From NCBI RefSeq assembly GCF_041245805.1, contig NZ_CP162490.1:3697001-3761000 (forward strand): 64,000 nucleotides of DNA, written 5' to 3'. Of this stretch, positions 16,081 through 24,454 are shown piece after piece. Position 1 is the stretch's first letter. Each line of letters begins with the position of its first letter. Under the pieces are notes generated by a model. It was not told where the DNA came from. It was given only the letters and a program-made list of their open reading frames with translations, and searched no databases. A program made the translations under genes and the position numbers. The stretch is from Xanthomonas sp. DAR 34887 (GTDB lineage: Bacteria; Pseudomonadota; Gammaproteobacteria; Xanthomonadales; Xanthomonadaceae).

Positions 16081-17268
16081 TCAGGCCTTCAGTTCGATGG
16101 TCAATGCGGCGGCGGCGTCGCGGGCGGTCTGGCGCGCTTCGTCGATGCTGGCGCCGCGCGCCAGGGTCACGCCGACGCGGCGGTGGCCGTGCACGCTGGG
16201 CTTGCCGAACAGGCGCAGCGCGGTGTCCGGAGCCTGCAGCGCGGCGGCGACGTTGCCGAACATCGGCACGCCCTCGCCGTGCGCCAGCAGTGCGCACGAG
16301 GCCGACGGGCCGCTCTGGCGGATGACCGGGATCGGCAGGCCCAGGATCGCGCGCGCATGCAGCGCGAACTCGCTCAGTTCCTGCGAGACCAGGGTGACCA
16401 GGCCGGTGTCGTGCGGGCGCGGCGAGACTTCGCTGAACCAGACCTCGTCGCCCTTGACGAACAATTCCACGCCGAACAGGCCCCAGCCGCCGAGGTCGTC
16501 GGTGACCGCGCGCGCGATTTCCTGCGCCCGCTGCAGCGCCAGCGCCGACATTGGTTGCGGCTGCCAGCTCTCGCGGTAGTCGCCGTCCTTCTGCCAGTGC
16601 CCGATCGGATCGCAGAACGACGTGCCGGCGGCGTGGCGCACGGTCAGCAGGGTGATCTCGTAGTCGAAGTCGATGAAGCCCTCGACGATGCAGCGGCCGG
16701 CGCCGGCGCGGCCGCCGGTCTGCGCGTACTCCCAGGCCGCGTCGATTTCCGCTTCGCTGCGCAGCGTGCTCTGGCCCTTGCCCGAGGACGACATCACTGG
16801 CTTGACCACGCACGGCAGGCCGACCGCGGCGATCGCGGCGCGGTACTCCTCGGGCGTATCCACGAAGCGGTACGGCGAGGTCGGCAGGCCCAGCGTCTCG
16901 GCGGCCAGGCGGCGGATGCCCTCGCGGTCCATGGTCAGCCGCGCCGCGCGTGCGGTCGGGATCACCCGCTGGCCGTGCTCGCGCTCCAGCGCCACCAGCG
17001 TTTCGGTGTGGATCGCCTCGATCTCCGGCACGATCAGGTGCGGCTGTTCGCGCGCGATCAGTTCGCGCAGCGCCATCGCATCGAGCATGTCCAGCACGTG
17101 CGAGCGGTGCGCCACCTGCATCGCCGGCGCGTCGGCATAGCGATCGGCGGCAATCACCTCCACGCCGAAGCGCTGCAGCTCGATCGCCACTTCCTTGCCC
17201 AGTTCGCCCGAGCCCAGCAGCAGCACGCGGGTGGCGGAAGCGGACAGCGGGGTTCCCAGGGTGGTCAT
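16081..17268 (-). CDS. purT: Formate-dependent phosphoribosylglycinamide formyltransferase
   Basis: A 395-residue ATP-grasp enzyme that makes formyl-GAR from GAR, formate and ATP in purine synthesis. Diagnostic segments: VLLLGSGELGKEVAIELQR, VIPTARAARLTMDREGIRR, VVKPVMSSSGKGQS (phosphate loop), FIDFDYEITLLTVR, ESWQPQPMS and FSEVSPRPHDTG. Length and start (MTTLGTPL) match the family. It is convergent with the roadblock/PAS cassette and divergent from a hexapeptide protein, with about 60 bp between starts. Confidence 0.96.
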   Translation of the reverse strand: MTTLGTPLSASATRVLLLGSGELGKEVAIELQRFGVEVIAADRYADAPAMQVAHRSHVLDMLDAMALRELIAREQPHLIVPEIEAIHTETLVALEREHGQRVIPTARAARLTMDREGIRRLAAETLGLPTSPYRFVDTPEEYRAAIAAVGLPCVVKPVMSSSGKGQSTLRSEAEIDAAWEYAQTGGRAGAGRCIVEGFIDFDYEITLLTVRHAAGTSFCDPIGHWQKDGDYRESWQPQPMSALALQRAQEIARAVTDDLGGWGLFGVELFVKGDEVWFSEVSPRPHDTGLVTLVSQELSEFALHARAILGLPIPVIRQSGPSASCALLAHGEGVPMFGNVAAALQAPDTALRLFGKPSVHGHRRVGVTLARGASIDEARQTARDAAAALTIELKA

Positions 17269-17328
17269 GGCGGCGGTGCCTGCGCGAAGGAGAGAGAACG
17301 CCATTCTACCGGCCGCGCGCCACCGCCG

Positions 17329-17739
17329 ATGCCGCCGGCGCCCCGCTGGCAAGCGCATGACGGGACGCCATCGCTGATCTGCCGCGGCGCCACGGTCGCA
17401 TCCAGCGCAAAGGTCGGCGAGAACTGCATGGTCGGCGCCGGGGCGATGGTCGGCGCGCACTGCGACATCGGCTACAACGCCTGGATCGGAACGGCGGCCG
17501 TGCTGGAGCACGGTGCGAAGATCGGCGCATCGGCATGGGTCGACGCCGGGGTGTTCGTCGGTGCGCAAGCCGTCATCGGCAGCCACGCGACGCTGGGACG
17601 GCGGGTGGATATCGCCGCAGGCGTGCGCGTCGGCAAGCGTTGCACCGTCGACGTCCCCGGTTGCTACCGCAGCGATATCGCCGTCGGCACCCATCATCTG
17701 GCCACGCTGCGCACGCCCGTGGTCATCGTCGGCGACTGA
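17329..17739 (+). CDS. Left-handed beta-helix (hexapeptide repeat) protein
   Basis: 136 residues, nearly all hexapeptide repeats: CRGATVASSAKVGENCMVGA, AMVGAHCDIGYNAWIG, AVLEHGAKIGASAWVDAG, VFVGAQAVIGSHATLG. This forms an LbH prism as in acyltransferases or gamma-carbonic anhydrases. The three His ligands of a gamma-carbonic anhydrase are not evident. It is too short to include a recognisable transferase domain. Start uncertain: the ATG is inside a Pro-rich run with no clear ribosome site. Function unknown. Confidence 0.6.
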   Translation: MPPAPRWQAHDGTPSLICRGATVASSAKVGENCMVGAGAMVGAHCDIGYNAWIGTAAVLEHGAKIGASAWVDAGVFVGAQAVIGSHATLGRRVDIAAGVRVGKRCTVDVPGCYRSDIAVGTHHLATLRTPVVIVGD

Positions 17740-17757
17740 GTGGGCGCTTGCAGCGAC

Positions 17758-18047
17758 GGGATTCGGGAATCGGGATTGGGGATTCGCAAAAGCGCCGAAT
17801 CGTGCCGGGGTAGCAGTGCGCGCGGCTGATGCATGCACACCGGCCGACGCCGGCCAAGCCGGCATCCCGGCCGTGGCCGTAGCCGCCGCATGCCTCTCCA
17901 AGCCTCGCGACGTCGCCCCTCCGATCCTCGGCAGGTGCCGCGCGCAGCCGCAGGAATGGAGAGTGGCGATTCACCAGGCTCCCCCTGGACCAGCCGGCCC
18001 CATGGACCCGCTTCCACGATTCCCCATTCCCGATTCCCCATTCCCAG
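17758..18047. repeat. Inverted pair of GGGATTGGGGATT repeats upstream of the SPFH gene
   Basis: A forward tract at 17758-17786 (GGGATTCGGGAATCGGGATT and onward) and an inverted tract at 18019-18047 (ATTCCCCATTCCCGATTCCC and onward) bracket about 230 bp without a recognisable gene. Confidence 0.8.
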
Positions 18048-18060
18048 CCCCTTGCAAACC

Positions 18061-18077
18061 GATATCAAAGTGATATC
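18061..18077. promoter_or_regulatory. GATATC direct pair, probable operator of the SPFH operon
   Basis: GATATC at 18061-18066 and again at 18072-18077, exactly 11 bp apart (one helical turn), in an A+T-rich patch 29 bp before the SPFH start. Arc-type ribbon-helix-helix dimers bind subsites with this spacing, and one such protein is encoded in the operon. The link is inference. Confidence 0.5.
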
Positions 18078-18105
18078 TTTCCGCCACACACCTGGGGAGA
18101 CCGCC

Positions 18106-18990
18106 ATGAAAGAACGCACGCTTCGCTCGCTGCCCGGCATTCCGCTCCTGCTCGGCGTCCTGGCGCTGGCCGGACTGGCGCTGTGGCTGTTCGTGATGGG
18201 GATCATCAAGGACCCGGTCAACGGCGGGCCGAGCTCGCTGCCGCTGGTGCTGCTGTCGCTGCTGCTGGGCGCCATCGCGCTGTTCAGCCTGTGCGGCCTG
18301 TACACGGTGCAGCCGAACCAGGCCGCGGTGCTGAGCCTGTTCGGCAAGTACGTGGGCACGGTCAAGGACAACGGCCTGCGCTGGAACAACCCCTTCTATT
18401 CCAAGAAGAAGGTCAGCCAGCGCGTGCGCAACTTCGAGAGCGGCCGGCTCAAGGTCAACGAACTGGACGGCAGCCCGATCGAGATCGCCGCGGTGATCGT
18501 ATGGCAGGTGATCGATGCGTCCGAGGCGGTGTACAACGTCGACGACTACGAGAGCTTCGTGCACATCCAATCCGAATCGGCGCTGCGCGCGATGGCCACC
18601 AGCTATCCCTACGACCAGCACGAGGACGGCCAGATCTCCCTGCGCAGCCACCCCGTGGAGATCAGCGAGCAGCTCAAGCGCCACCTCGACGAGCGCCTGA
18701 CCCAGGCCGGCGTGGACGTGATCGAGGCGCGCATCAGCCACCTCGCCTACGCCCCGGAAATCGCCCAGGCGATGCTGCAGCGGCAGCAGGCCAACGCTGT
18801 CATCGCCGCACGCACGCGCATCGTCGCCGGTGCGGTGGGCATGGTCGAAATGGCGCTGGCCGAACTGGAGAAGAACGGCACCGTGCAGCTGGACGAGGAG
18901 CGCAAGGCGCACATGGTCAGCAACCTGCTGACTGTGCTGTGTTCGGACCGCGGCGCGCAACCCATCGTCAACGCCGGTTCGCTGTACTGA
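18106..18990 (+). CDS. SPFH/Band-7 domain membrane protein
   Basis: 294 residues. Two N-terminal membrane helices (about 9-33 and 42-66) precede an SPFH domain: GLYTVQPNQAAVLSLFGKYV, NGLRWNNPFYSKKKVSQRVR, then GSPIEIAAVIVWQVIDASEA and a helical C-terminus AYAPEIAQAMLQRQQANAVI. SPFH proteins oligomerise at the membrane and organise microdomains or bind proteases such as FtsH. The start has GGGGAGA at ideal spacing. It is first in an operon with a ribbon-helix-helix protein and a DUF4177 protein. Confidence 0.88.
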   Translation: MKERTLRSLPGIPLLLGVLALAGLALWLFVMGIIKDPVNGGPSSLPLVLLSLLLGAIALFSLCGLYTVQPNQAAVLSLFGKYVGTVKDNGLRWNNPFYSKKKVSQRVRNFESGRLKVNELDGSPIEIAAVIVWQVIDASEAVYNVDDYESFVHIQSESALRAMATSYPYDQHEDGQISLRSHPVEISEQLKRHLDERLTQAGVDVIEARISHLAYAPEIAQAMLQRQQANAVIAARTRIVAGAVGMVEMALAELEKNGTVQLDEERKAHMVSNLLTVLCSDRGAQPIVNAGSLY

Positions 18991-19051
18991 TGCGCGAGCC
19001 CTGCCACTGCCGTGCGGCAGCCGCCGCACGGATGCAACCGAGCCGCCGCGC

Positions 19052-19231
19052 ATGAGCGAGAAGAAGGCCTATCCGCTGCGCATCAACGCCGACGTGCTGG
19101 CGGCGGTGCAGCGCTGGGCCGACGACGAGCTGCGCAGCCTCAACGCGCAGATCGAATACGTGTTGCGCGACGCGCTGCGCAAGGCCGGCCGGCTGCCCAA
19201 GCCCGGCGACGACAAGGCACCCGAATCATGA
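19052..19231 (+). CDS. Small Arc-like ribbon-helix-helix protein (59 aa)
   Basis: 59 residues: MSEKKAYPLRINADVLAAVQ, then RWADDELRSLNAQIEYVLRD. This is the Arc/MetJ pattern: a basic N-terminal strand (YPLRIN), helix A, a turn, then the helix NAQIEYVLRDALRKAG. Such proteins bind DNA as dimers through the beta ribbon. It lies 61 bp after the SPFH stop and overlaps the next start by ATGA. It is probably an autoregulator acting on the GATATC pair upstream of the operon, but it could be an adaptor without DNA binding. Confidence 0.8.
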   Translation: MSEKKAYPLRINADVLAAVQRWADDELRSLNAQIEYVLRDALRKAGRLPKPGDDKAPES

Positions 19232-19404
19232 GCAAACGCTGGGAATACCTCACCGTCGAAGCCAAGACCAATCTGATGCTGGGTCTGAAGCTGGAGGAAC
19301 TGCAGGCCGATTTGAACAAGCACGGCAAGCTTGGCTGGGAACTGGTCAACGTGCTCACCCTGCCGGGCACCAAGCCGCTGCTGATGTTCAAGCGGGAGCT
19401 CTGA
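19228..19404 (+). CDS. DUF4177 family protein (58 aa)
   Basis: 58 residues: MSKRWEYLTVEAKTNLMLGL, ELQADLNKHGKLGWELVNVL and LLMFKREL. The WEY(L)T, NKxGxxGWELV and FKR words are the DUF4177 signature, a small alpha/beta domain of unknown role. It overlaps the RHH gene by four bases and ends one base before the hydrolase start. Cytoplasmic and possibly part of the SPFH module. Confidence 0.8.
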   Translation: MSKRWEYLTVEAKTNLMLGLKLEELQADLNKHGKLGWELVNVLTLPGTKPLLMFKREL

Positions 19405-19405
19405 C

Positions 19406-20707
19406 ATGCGCCGGCGCCGCGTTCCCGCCTACGCCCTGGTGGCGCTGCTGGCCCCGCTCGCGGCATCGGCAGCGGCGCCGCAACAGACTGCCGGCGCGCT
19501 GTTGGATCGCCTGCAGGCCGGCGACCTCACCGCCGTCGAAGCCCGATTCACCCCGGCGATAGCGCAAGCGGTCCCGCCGGAAAAGCTTGCCGAGGCCTGG
19601 CGCAGGCTGTCCGCGCAACTGGGCGCGCTGCAGCAGCGCGGCCCGGCCAGCGAACGCCAGCAGCAAGGGCTCACCGTGATCGAGCAGCGCCTGCAGTTCG
19701 AGCGCGGCGCGTTGCTGGCGCATGTCTCGATCGACGCGGACGGCAAGATCGCCGGCCTGCTGTTCACCCCCGCGGCGCCACCGGCCGCGCCGCCGCCCGC
19801 GGCCGATGCCGGCTTCACCGAACAGGCGTTCGCGGTCGGTCCGTTGCCGGGCACGCTGGCGCTGCCCGCGGGCAAGGGACCATTCCCGGCGGTGGTGCTG
19901 GTGCACGGCTCCGGCCCGCAGGACCGCGACGAGACGATCGGCCCGAACCGGCCGTTCCTCGACGTCGCACGCGGACTCGCCGCGCAGGGCATCGCGGTCC
20001 TGCGCTGCGACAAGCGCACTTTCGCCATGCCGGAGCGCTTCGCCGGACGCATGGAGCAAGACTTCACCATGGACGACGAAACCACCGACGACGCGGTTGC
20101 CGCGATCGCGGCGCTGGCGCGCACGCCTGGCATCGATCCCAGGCGCATCTTCGTGATGGGCCACAGCCAGGGCGGCATGCTCGCCGCGCGCATCGCGCGC
20201 ATGTCCGGCAAGACCGCCGGCATCGTTCTGTGGGCGGCGCCGGCGCGTTCGCTGCTGGATCTGTTGATCGACCAGAACCGCTACCTGCTGCAGCTGCAGG
20301 TCACGCCGTCGGCGCAGGACCAGGCGCGCCTGGCCGAGATCGAACGGCGCGTGGCCAAGGTCCGTGGCGACGGCGCGGTGGCGCGGACCGATTCGCCGCT
20401 GGACTTGCCGGCCGACTACTGGCGGGCGTTCGACAAGGTGGATCCGGTGGCCGACGTCCTGGCCCTGCGGCAGCCGGTGCTGTGGCTGCAGGGCGAACGC
20501 GACTTCCAGGTCACTGCGCCGGACTGGCAGCGTTGGCAGCAGGCGCTGGGCGGGGACGCGCGCGCGACCCTGCACCGCTATGCGCAGCTCAACCACCTCG
20601 GCATCGCCGGCAGCGGCGCGCCCGGGCCGGCCGAGTACGCGCAACCTGGCCACGTCGATCCGCAGCGGATCGCCGATACCGCGCAGTGGATCCGCGCACA
20701 ACGATGA
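19406..20707 (+). CDS. Secreted alpha/beta hydrolase with DUF3887-like N-terminal domain
   Basis: 433 residues with a signal peptide (1 to about 23). Residues 27-120 resemble a DUF3887/NTF2-like domain; 135-433 are an alpha/beta hydrolase with oxyanion motif LVHGSGPQDRDET, nucleophile Ser254 in GHSQGG, acid in LQGERD and His in LNHLG. It belongs to the esterase/peptidase-like S9 relatives. A substrate cannot be inferred. It starts two bases after the DUF4177 stop and overlaps the next gene by ATGA. Confidence 0.82.
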   Translation: MRRRRVPAYALVALLAPLAASAAAPQQTAGALLDRLQAGDLTAVEARFTPAIAQAVPPEKLAEAWRRLSAQLGALQQRGPASERQQQGLTVIEQRLQFERGALLAHVSIDADGKIAGLLFTPAAPPAAPPPAADAGFTEQAFAVGPLPGTLALPAGKGPFPAVVLVHGSGPQDRDETIGPNRPFLDVARGLAAQGIAVLRCDKRTFAMPERFAGRMEQDFTMDDETTDDAVAAIAALARTPGIDPRRIFVMGHSQGGMLAARIARMSGKTAGIVLWAAPARSLLDLLIDQNRYLLQLQVTPSAQDQARLAEIERRVAKVRGDGAVARTDSPLDLPADYWRAFDKVDPVADVLALRQPVLWLQGERDFQVTAPDWQRWQQALGGDARATLHRYAQLNHLGIAGSGAPGPAEYAQPGHVDPQRIADTAQWIRAQR

Positions 20708-21270
20708 CCGCCATGCCCAGCCGTTCCCGCGCCGCACCGACCTCCCGCGACTACCGCGTGGCCACGCCCGGACGCCTGCCGCTGCTGGGCCTGTGGCTGC
20801 CGCTGCTGCTCGCCGCCGGCCTCGTCGCCGCCGTGGGCCTGTCCAGTCCGGACCGCGGCCATCGCCTGCACTGGGCCACCCTGGCGCTGCTGCCGGCGAC
20901 CGGCACGGCGCTGAGCCTGTTCTACCTGCGGCGCGGCATCCGCCTGGAGGGAAGCACGCTGCTGGTCCGCTCCAGCATGTTCGCCTCGCGCACCGATATC
21001 GCGCAGCTCGATCTGGCGCAGGCGCGCGTGATCGACCTGGCCGAGCGCGGCGAATTCGCGCCGAACCGCAAGACCATCGCCTACACGTTGCCCGGCTTCA
21101 AATCCGGCCATTTCCGCATGCGCAACGGCCAGCGCGCGTTCTGCCTGCTCACCGATGCCAGCCGCGTGCTGGTACTGCCGTTGCGCGACGGACGCTGGCT
21201 GCTGCTGAGCCCGGAGCAGCCGCGGCAGTTGCTGCAGGACCTGCAACGGCTGGCCGCGCACCGCGGTTAG
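20704..21270 (+). CDS. Membrane protein with bacterial PH-like domain
   Basis: 188 residues. Two membrane helices (about 24-46 and 57-76) are followed by GIRLEGSTLLVRSSMFASRT, a lone PH-like (bPH2/YdbS-like) beta domain. The domain probably faces the cytoplasm. Translation is coupled to the hydrolase through ATGA. No enzymatic motif is present. Confidence 0.65.
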   Translation: MTAMPSRSRAAPTSRDYRVATPGRLPLLGLWLPLLLAAGLVAAVGLSSPDRGHRLHWATLALLPATGTALSLFYLRRGIRLEGSTLLVRSSMFASRTDIAQLDLAQARVIDLAERGEFAPNRKTIAYTLPGFKSGHFRMRNGQRAFCLLTDASRVLVLPLRDGRWLLLSPEQPRQLLQDLQRLAAHRG

Positions 21271-21279
21271 CCCTACCCT

Positions 21280-22092
21280 GTGCGGATGCGCCCCGCTCCT
21301 GCCCTGCTGCTCAATACCGAATGCATCGAACTGCTGCCGGCCAGCTTGCTGCGCGCGCGCAGCAATGTCGATGCGCGCCTGCTCGCGCAGGCGACCTGGC
21401 TGTTGCGGCGCAAGCACGACGGCCGCTATCTGGCGGTCGCCTCCGCGCGCGGGCTGCATGCGCTGCTGCCGCGGCTGATGCACGAACCCGGCATCGACGC
21501 GGCGCTGGATCGCCTCGACGCGCTGCCCCTGCGCCGACACTCCGACGACGCCGGAGTGCTGCCGCTGAGCGCCTTGCACGAACGCCTGGCCGGCCTCGGC
21601 CTGGACGCCGAGGACTACGCGCGCAGCACCGGCCTGGCGCTGCAGGCCGAACCCGCTACCCTGCACGCCGCCGGCCGCGACCGCTACCGCCGCCCGCTGT
21701 GGCTGAGCGCCGGCGCCGCGCGCGCCTGGCCGGCGCTGCAGCGCGCCGCCGCGCGCGACGGCGTGGTGCTGGAGGCGATCTCCGGCTACCGCAGCCACGA
21801 CTACCAACTGGGCATCTTCGCGCGCAAGTTCGCGCGCGGGCAGAGCCTGCAGCAGATCCTGCAGGTCAATGCCGCGCCCGGCTACAGCGAGCACCACAGC
21901 GGCGATGCGCTGGACATCGGTACGCCCGGCGAGCCGCCGGCCGAAGAGAGCTTCGAGCGCACCGCAGCCTTCGCCTGGCTGCGCGCGCACGCCGCCGACT
22001 TCGGCTACCGGATGAGCTATCCGCGCGACAATCCGCACGGCATCGTCTACGAACCCTGGCATTGGCGCTGGCATGCGGGAGCGTCGGCATGA
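21280..22092 (+). CDS. D-alanyl-D-alanine carboxypeptidase, VanY (M15B) family
   Basis: 270 residues. The C-terminal half is VanY: AISGYRSHDYQ, SEHHSGDALDIG (zinc His and Asp) and EPWHWRW (third zinc ligand). The N-terminal ~130 residues are unfamiliar (CIELLPASLLRARSNVDARL). No signal peptide is visible, odd for an enzyme acting on peptidoglycan; it may be exported another way or act on cytoplasmic muropeptides. The GTG at 21280 and ATG at 21286 are both plausible. It overlaps the next gene by ATGA. Confidence 0.85.
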   Translation: MRMRPAPALLLNTECIELLPASLLRARSNVDARLLAQATWLLRRKHDGRYLAVASARGLHALLPRLMHEPGIDAALDRLDALPLRRHSDDAGVLPLSALHERLAGLGLDAEDYARSTGLALQAEPATLHAAGRDRYRRPLWLSAGAARAWPALQRAAARDGVVLEAISGYRSHDYQLGIFARKFARGQSLQQILQVNAAPGYSEHHSGDALDIGTPGEPPAEESFERTAAFAWLRAHAADFGYRMSYPRDNPHGIVYEPWHWRWHAGASA

Positions 22093-22685
22093 AACCCGAC
22101 ATGAAGCATCGCGGTGAACGCAGGTTGCGCGGCAGCCTGGCGTGTTGCGCCCTGGGATTGCTGGCCCTGTCGTTCGCCGCCTCGGCGCAATGGCACGATC
22201 GCCAGGGCAAGCCGGTCGCCGACAGCGCCGAACGCGCGCACGACAAGAACTTCGCGGCCAGCATCCACGTCGCCGAGGAAGCCGAGTTCGCCCGCTTCGG
22301 GAAAGAGTGGAGCGAGAGCGGCAGCAGCCACGGCCCGCAGCTGCGCACGGCCGCACGCGTGCGCCGCGGCAAACCGCTGCGCGTGGTCATGCTGTATTCC
22401 GGCTGCGCGCCCAGTCCCAACAACGGCGGCGCCTGCGACGCGCGGATGAGCATGCGCATGCTCCGGCCGGATGGCCAGGTCGCGCTGCAGGAACCTGCGC
22501 GCCCGCTCACCACCGGCGGCAAACCGGCCGCGCCGGGCATGCTGGAACTGGCACCGCTGTCGCTGCAGCTGCGCTTCGAACCGGAAGATCCGCTCGGCAC
22601 CTATACGCTGCACGCCACGCTCAACGATCCCAGCCAGGATGCCTGGGTGCGCGTGCAGACGCAGGTGGAACTGGTCGCCGACTGA
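22089..22685 (+). CDS. Secreted protein of unknown function
   Basis: 198 residues. A signal peptide (hydrophobic ACCALGLLALSFAASA, residues 18-33) is followed by a Cys pair (GCAPSPNNGGAC) and a beta-rich C-terminus ending YTLHATLNDP, then VRVQTQVELVAD. I do not recognise a family. It is translationally coupled to vanY, so a cell-envelope role is plausible. ATG 22101 is an alternative start, four codons inside. Confidence 0.7.
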   Translation: MKPDMKHRGERRLRGSLACCALGLLALSFAASAQWHDRQGKPVADSAERAHDKNFAASIHVAEEAEFARFGKEWSESGSSHGPQLRTAARVRRGKPLRVVMLYSGCAPSPNNGGACDARMSMRMLRPDGQVALQEPARPLTTGGKPAAPGMLELAPLSLQLRFEPEDPLGTYTLHATLNDPSQDAWVRVQTQVELVAD

Positions 22686-22724
22686 CGTACCCGCCCTGCC
22701 ACTCCCATTGAGAACACCTTGCTT

Positions 22725-24155
22725 ATGGACGAGCACATCGACAAGCAGCGCCGCGCGGCCACCGCCGCCCTGCTCGGTGCCGGCGCCGCCCTGGCCCTGC
22801 CCGGATGCGCGCGCGATACGGACGCCACCACGCAGGTCACCGACATCGCCGACATCGACCGCACCGCAGTCGCGCGCGTCGCACGGCCACGCACGACGGC
22901 CGACGTCGCCGCATTGTTGCGCGGCAGCAGCGGCGCGGTCTCGATCGGCGGCGCGCGCTACAGCATGGGCGGGCAGATCGCTGCCGCCGGCTCGCTGCAC
23001 CTGGATCTGCGCGACCTGATCGGGCTGGTGCATCTGGATCCGGTCGCGCAGCGCATCCGCGTGCGCAGCGGCATGCGCTGGCGCGACGTGCAGGACCTGA
23101 TCGATCCGCACGATCTGTCGGTCGCGGTGATGCAGAGCTACAGCAATTTCAGCGTCGGCGGCTCGGTCGCGGTCAACTGCCATGGCCGCTATCTGCATGC
23201 CGGGCCGATCGCGCATACGGTGCAGGCGTTGCAACTGGTGGATGCGCAGGGCGAGATTCATGAACTCGACCGCGTGCGCGACGCCGAGCTGTTTGCCGCG
23301 GCGATCGGCGGCTACGGCGGGCTCGGCGTGGTCACCGAAGTGGAATTGGCGCTGGCCCGCAACGACATGCTGGAGCGGCGCGTGCAGCGCGTGGCGCTGG
23401 CGGACTATCCGGCATTCTTCGCCGAACGCATCGCCGACCCGCGCGCGGTGATGCACAACGCCGACCTGATGCCGCCGCATTTCGATCGCCCGCTGGCGGT
23501 GACCTGGCTGCGCAGCGACGCGGCGCCCACCGACACGCGCCGGCTGGTGCCGCGCGGGCAGGACTACGCACGCGAACAGAACCTGATCTGGGCCGCCTCG
23601 GAGCTGCCGCTGGGCGAATCGTTGCGCGAGCGCTACCAGACCGAACCGCTGCTGCACACGCCGGCGGTGATGCGCCGCAACTGCCAGGCCAGCCTGGACG
23701 CGCGCTCGCTGGAACCGCGCACCCGGCGCATGTCCACCTACCTGCTGCAGGAATACTTCCTGCCGCTGCCGGCATTCGCCGCATTCGCGCGCGAGATGGG
23801 GACGATCCTGCGCAACCACGCGGTCAACGCGCTCAACGTTTCGATCCGCCACTCGCCCGCCGACACCGTGTCGTTGCTGCGCTGGGCGCCGCAGCCGGTG
23901 TTCTCCTTCGTGCTGTACTACAAGCAGCGCAGCGGCGCCGCGCCGGACCGGGCCGCGGCGGTGTGGACCCGGCAGCTGATCGACGCGGCGCTGGCGCACG
24001 GCGGCCGCTACTACCTGCCGTACCGGCTGCACGCCACACCGCAGCAGTTCGCCGCGGCCTATCCCGAAGCCGAGGCGTTCGCACGCATCAAGCGCCGCAT
24101 CGATCCGCAGCACCGCTTCCGCAATCGGCTGTGGGACAAGTATTTGCCGGCATGA
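22725..24155 (+). CDS. FAD-binding oxidoreductase (lipoprotein-like signal)
   Basis: 476 residues. The N-terminus has KQRRAATAALLGAGAALALP then GC, a twin-Arg-like region plus an LPGC lipobox. The FAD domain (PCMH type) follows: VARVARPRTTADVAALL, SIGGARYSMGGQ, SNFSVGGSVAVNCHGR and IGGYGGLGVVTEVEL. The C-terminus RRIDPQHRFRN is typical of berberine/GlcD-like oxidoreductases. It probably oxidises a sugar or alcohol in the periplasm. It follows the secreted gene by 39 bp. Confidence 0.8.
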   Translation: MDEHIDKQRRAATAALLGAGAALALPGCARDTDATTQVTDIADIDRTAVARVARPRTTADVAALLRGSSGAVSIGGARYSMGGQIAAAGSLHLDLRDLIGLVHLDPVAQRIRVRSGMRWRDVQDLIDPHDLSVAVMQSYSNFSVGGSVAVNCHGRYLHAGPIAHTVQALQLVDAQGEIHELDRVRDAELFAAAIGGYGGLGVVTEVELALARNDMLERRVQRVALADYPAFFAERIADPRAVMHNADLMPPHFDRPLAVTWLRSDAAPTDTRRLVPRGQDYAREQNLIWAASELPLGESLRERYQTEPLLHTPAVMRRNCQASLDARSLEPRTRRMSTYLLQEYFLPLPAFAAFAREMGTILRNHAVNALNVSIRHSPADTVSLLRWAPQPVFSFVLYYKQRSGAAPDRAAAVWTRQLIDAALAHGGRYYLPYRLHATPQQFAAAYPEAEAFARIKRRIDPQHRFRNRLWDKYLPA

Positions 24156-24238
24156 GGCCGGAGACGATGGCGCGCGCGGCGAGATCTGCGGCGGCCAGAC
24201 GCCCAAGTCGCCGCGCACACGAACGGCGGCAACGCCCC

Positions 24239-24309
24239 TGTAGGAGCGGCTTCAGCCGCGACATTCGCCTTGCGGAGAGGAGCTGTCGCGGCTGAAGCCG
24301 CTCCTACAG
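24239..24309. repeat. Inverted pair of GTAGGAGCGG palindromes
   Basis: A forward copy at 24239-24261 and a perfect inverted copy at 24284-24309 with a ~22-bp spacer, able to form one long stem. The rest of 24156-24454 shows no gene. Confidence 0.85.
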
Positions 24310-24454
24310 AGGAGTATCGCAATGCCGCTGGACGCCCTGCTCCTGCGAATGCGGCGTGGGCAGCGTCACCGCGGCGCTGAAGTCGGCGATCCAAGTTTCC
24401 GCCGCGACGGCCGCTATCCACTCTCTAACAACTCGCTGCAAGGACGCCACGCCG

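Noticed and set aside
19052..19404. Overlapping 59-aa RHH and 58-aa DUF4177 genes looked like a toxin-antitoxin pair
   Set aside because: DUF4177 is not a known toxin family and both genes belong to the SPFH operon; an autoregulated SPFH module explains them better.
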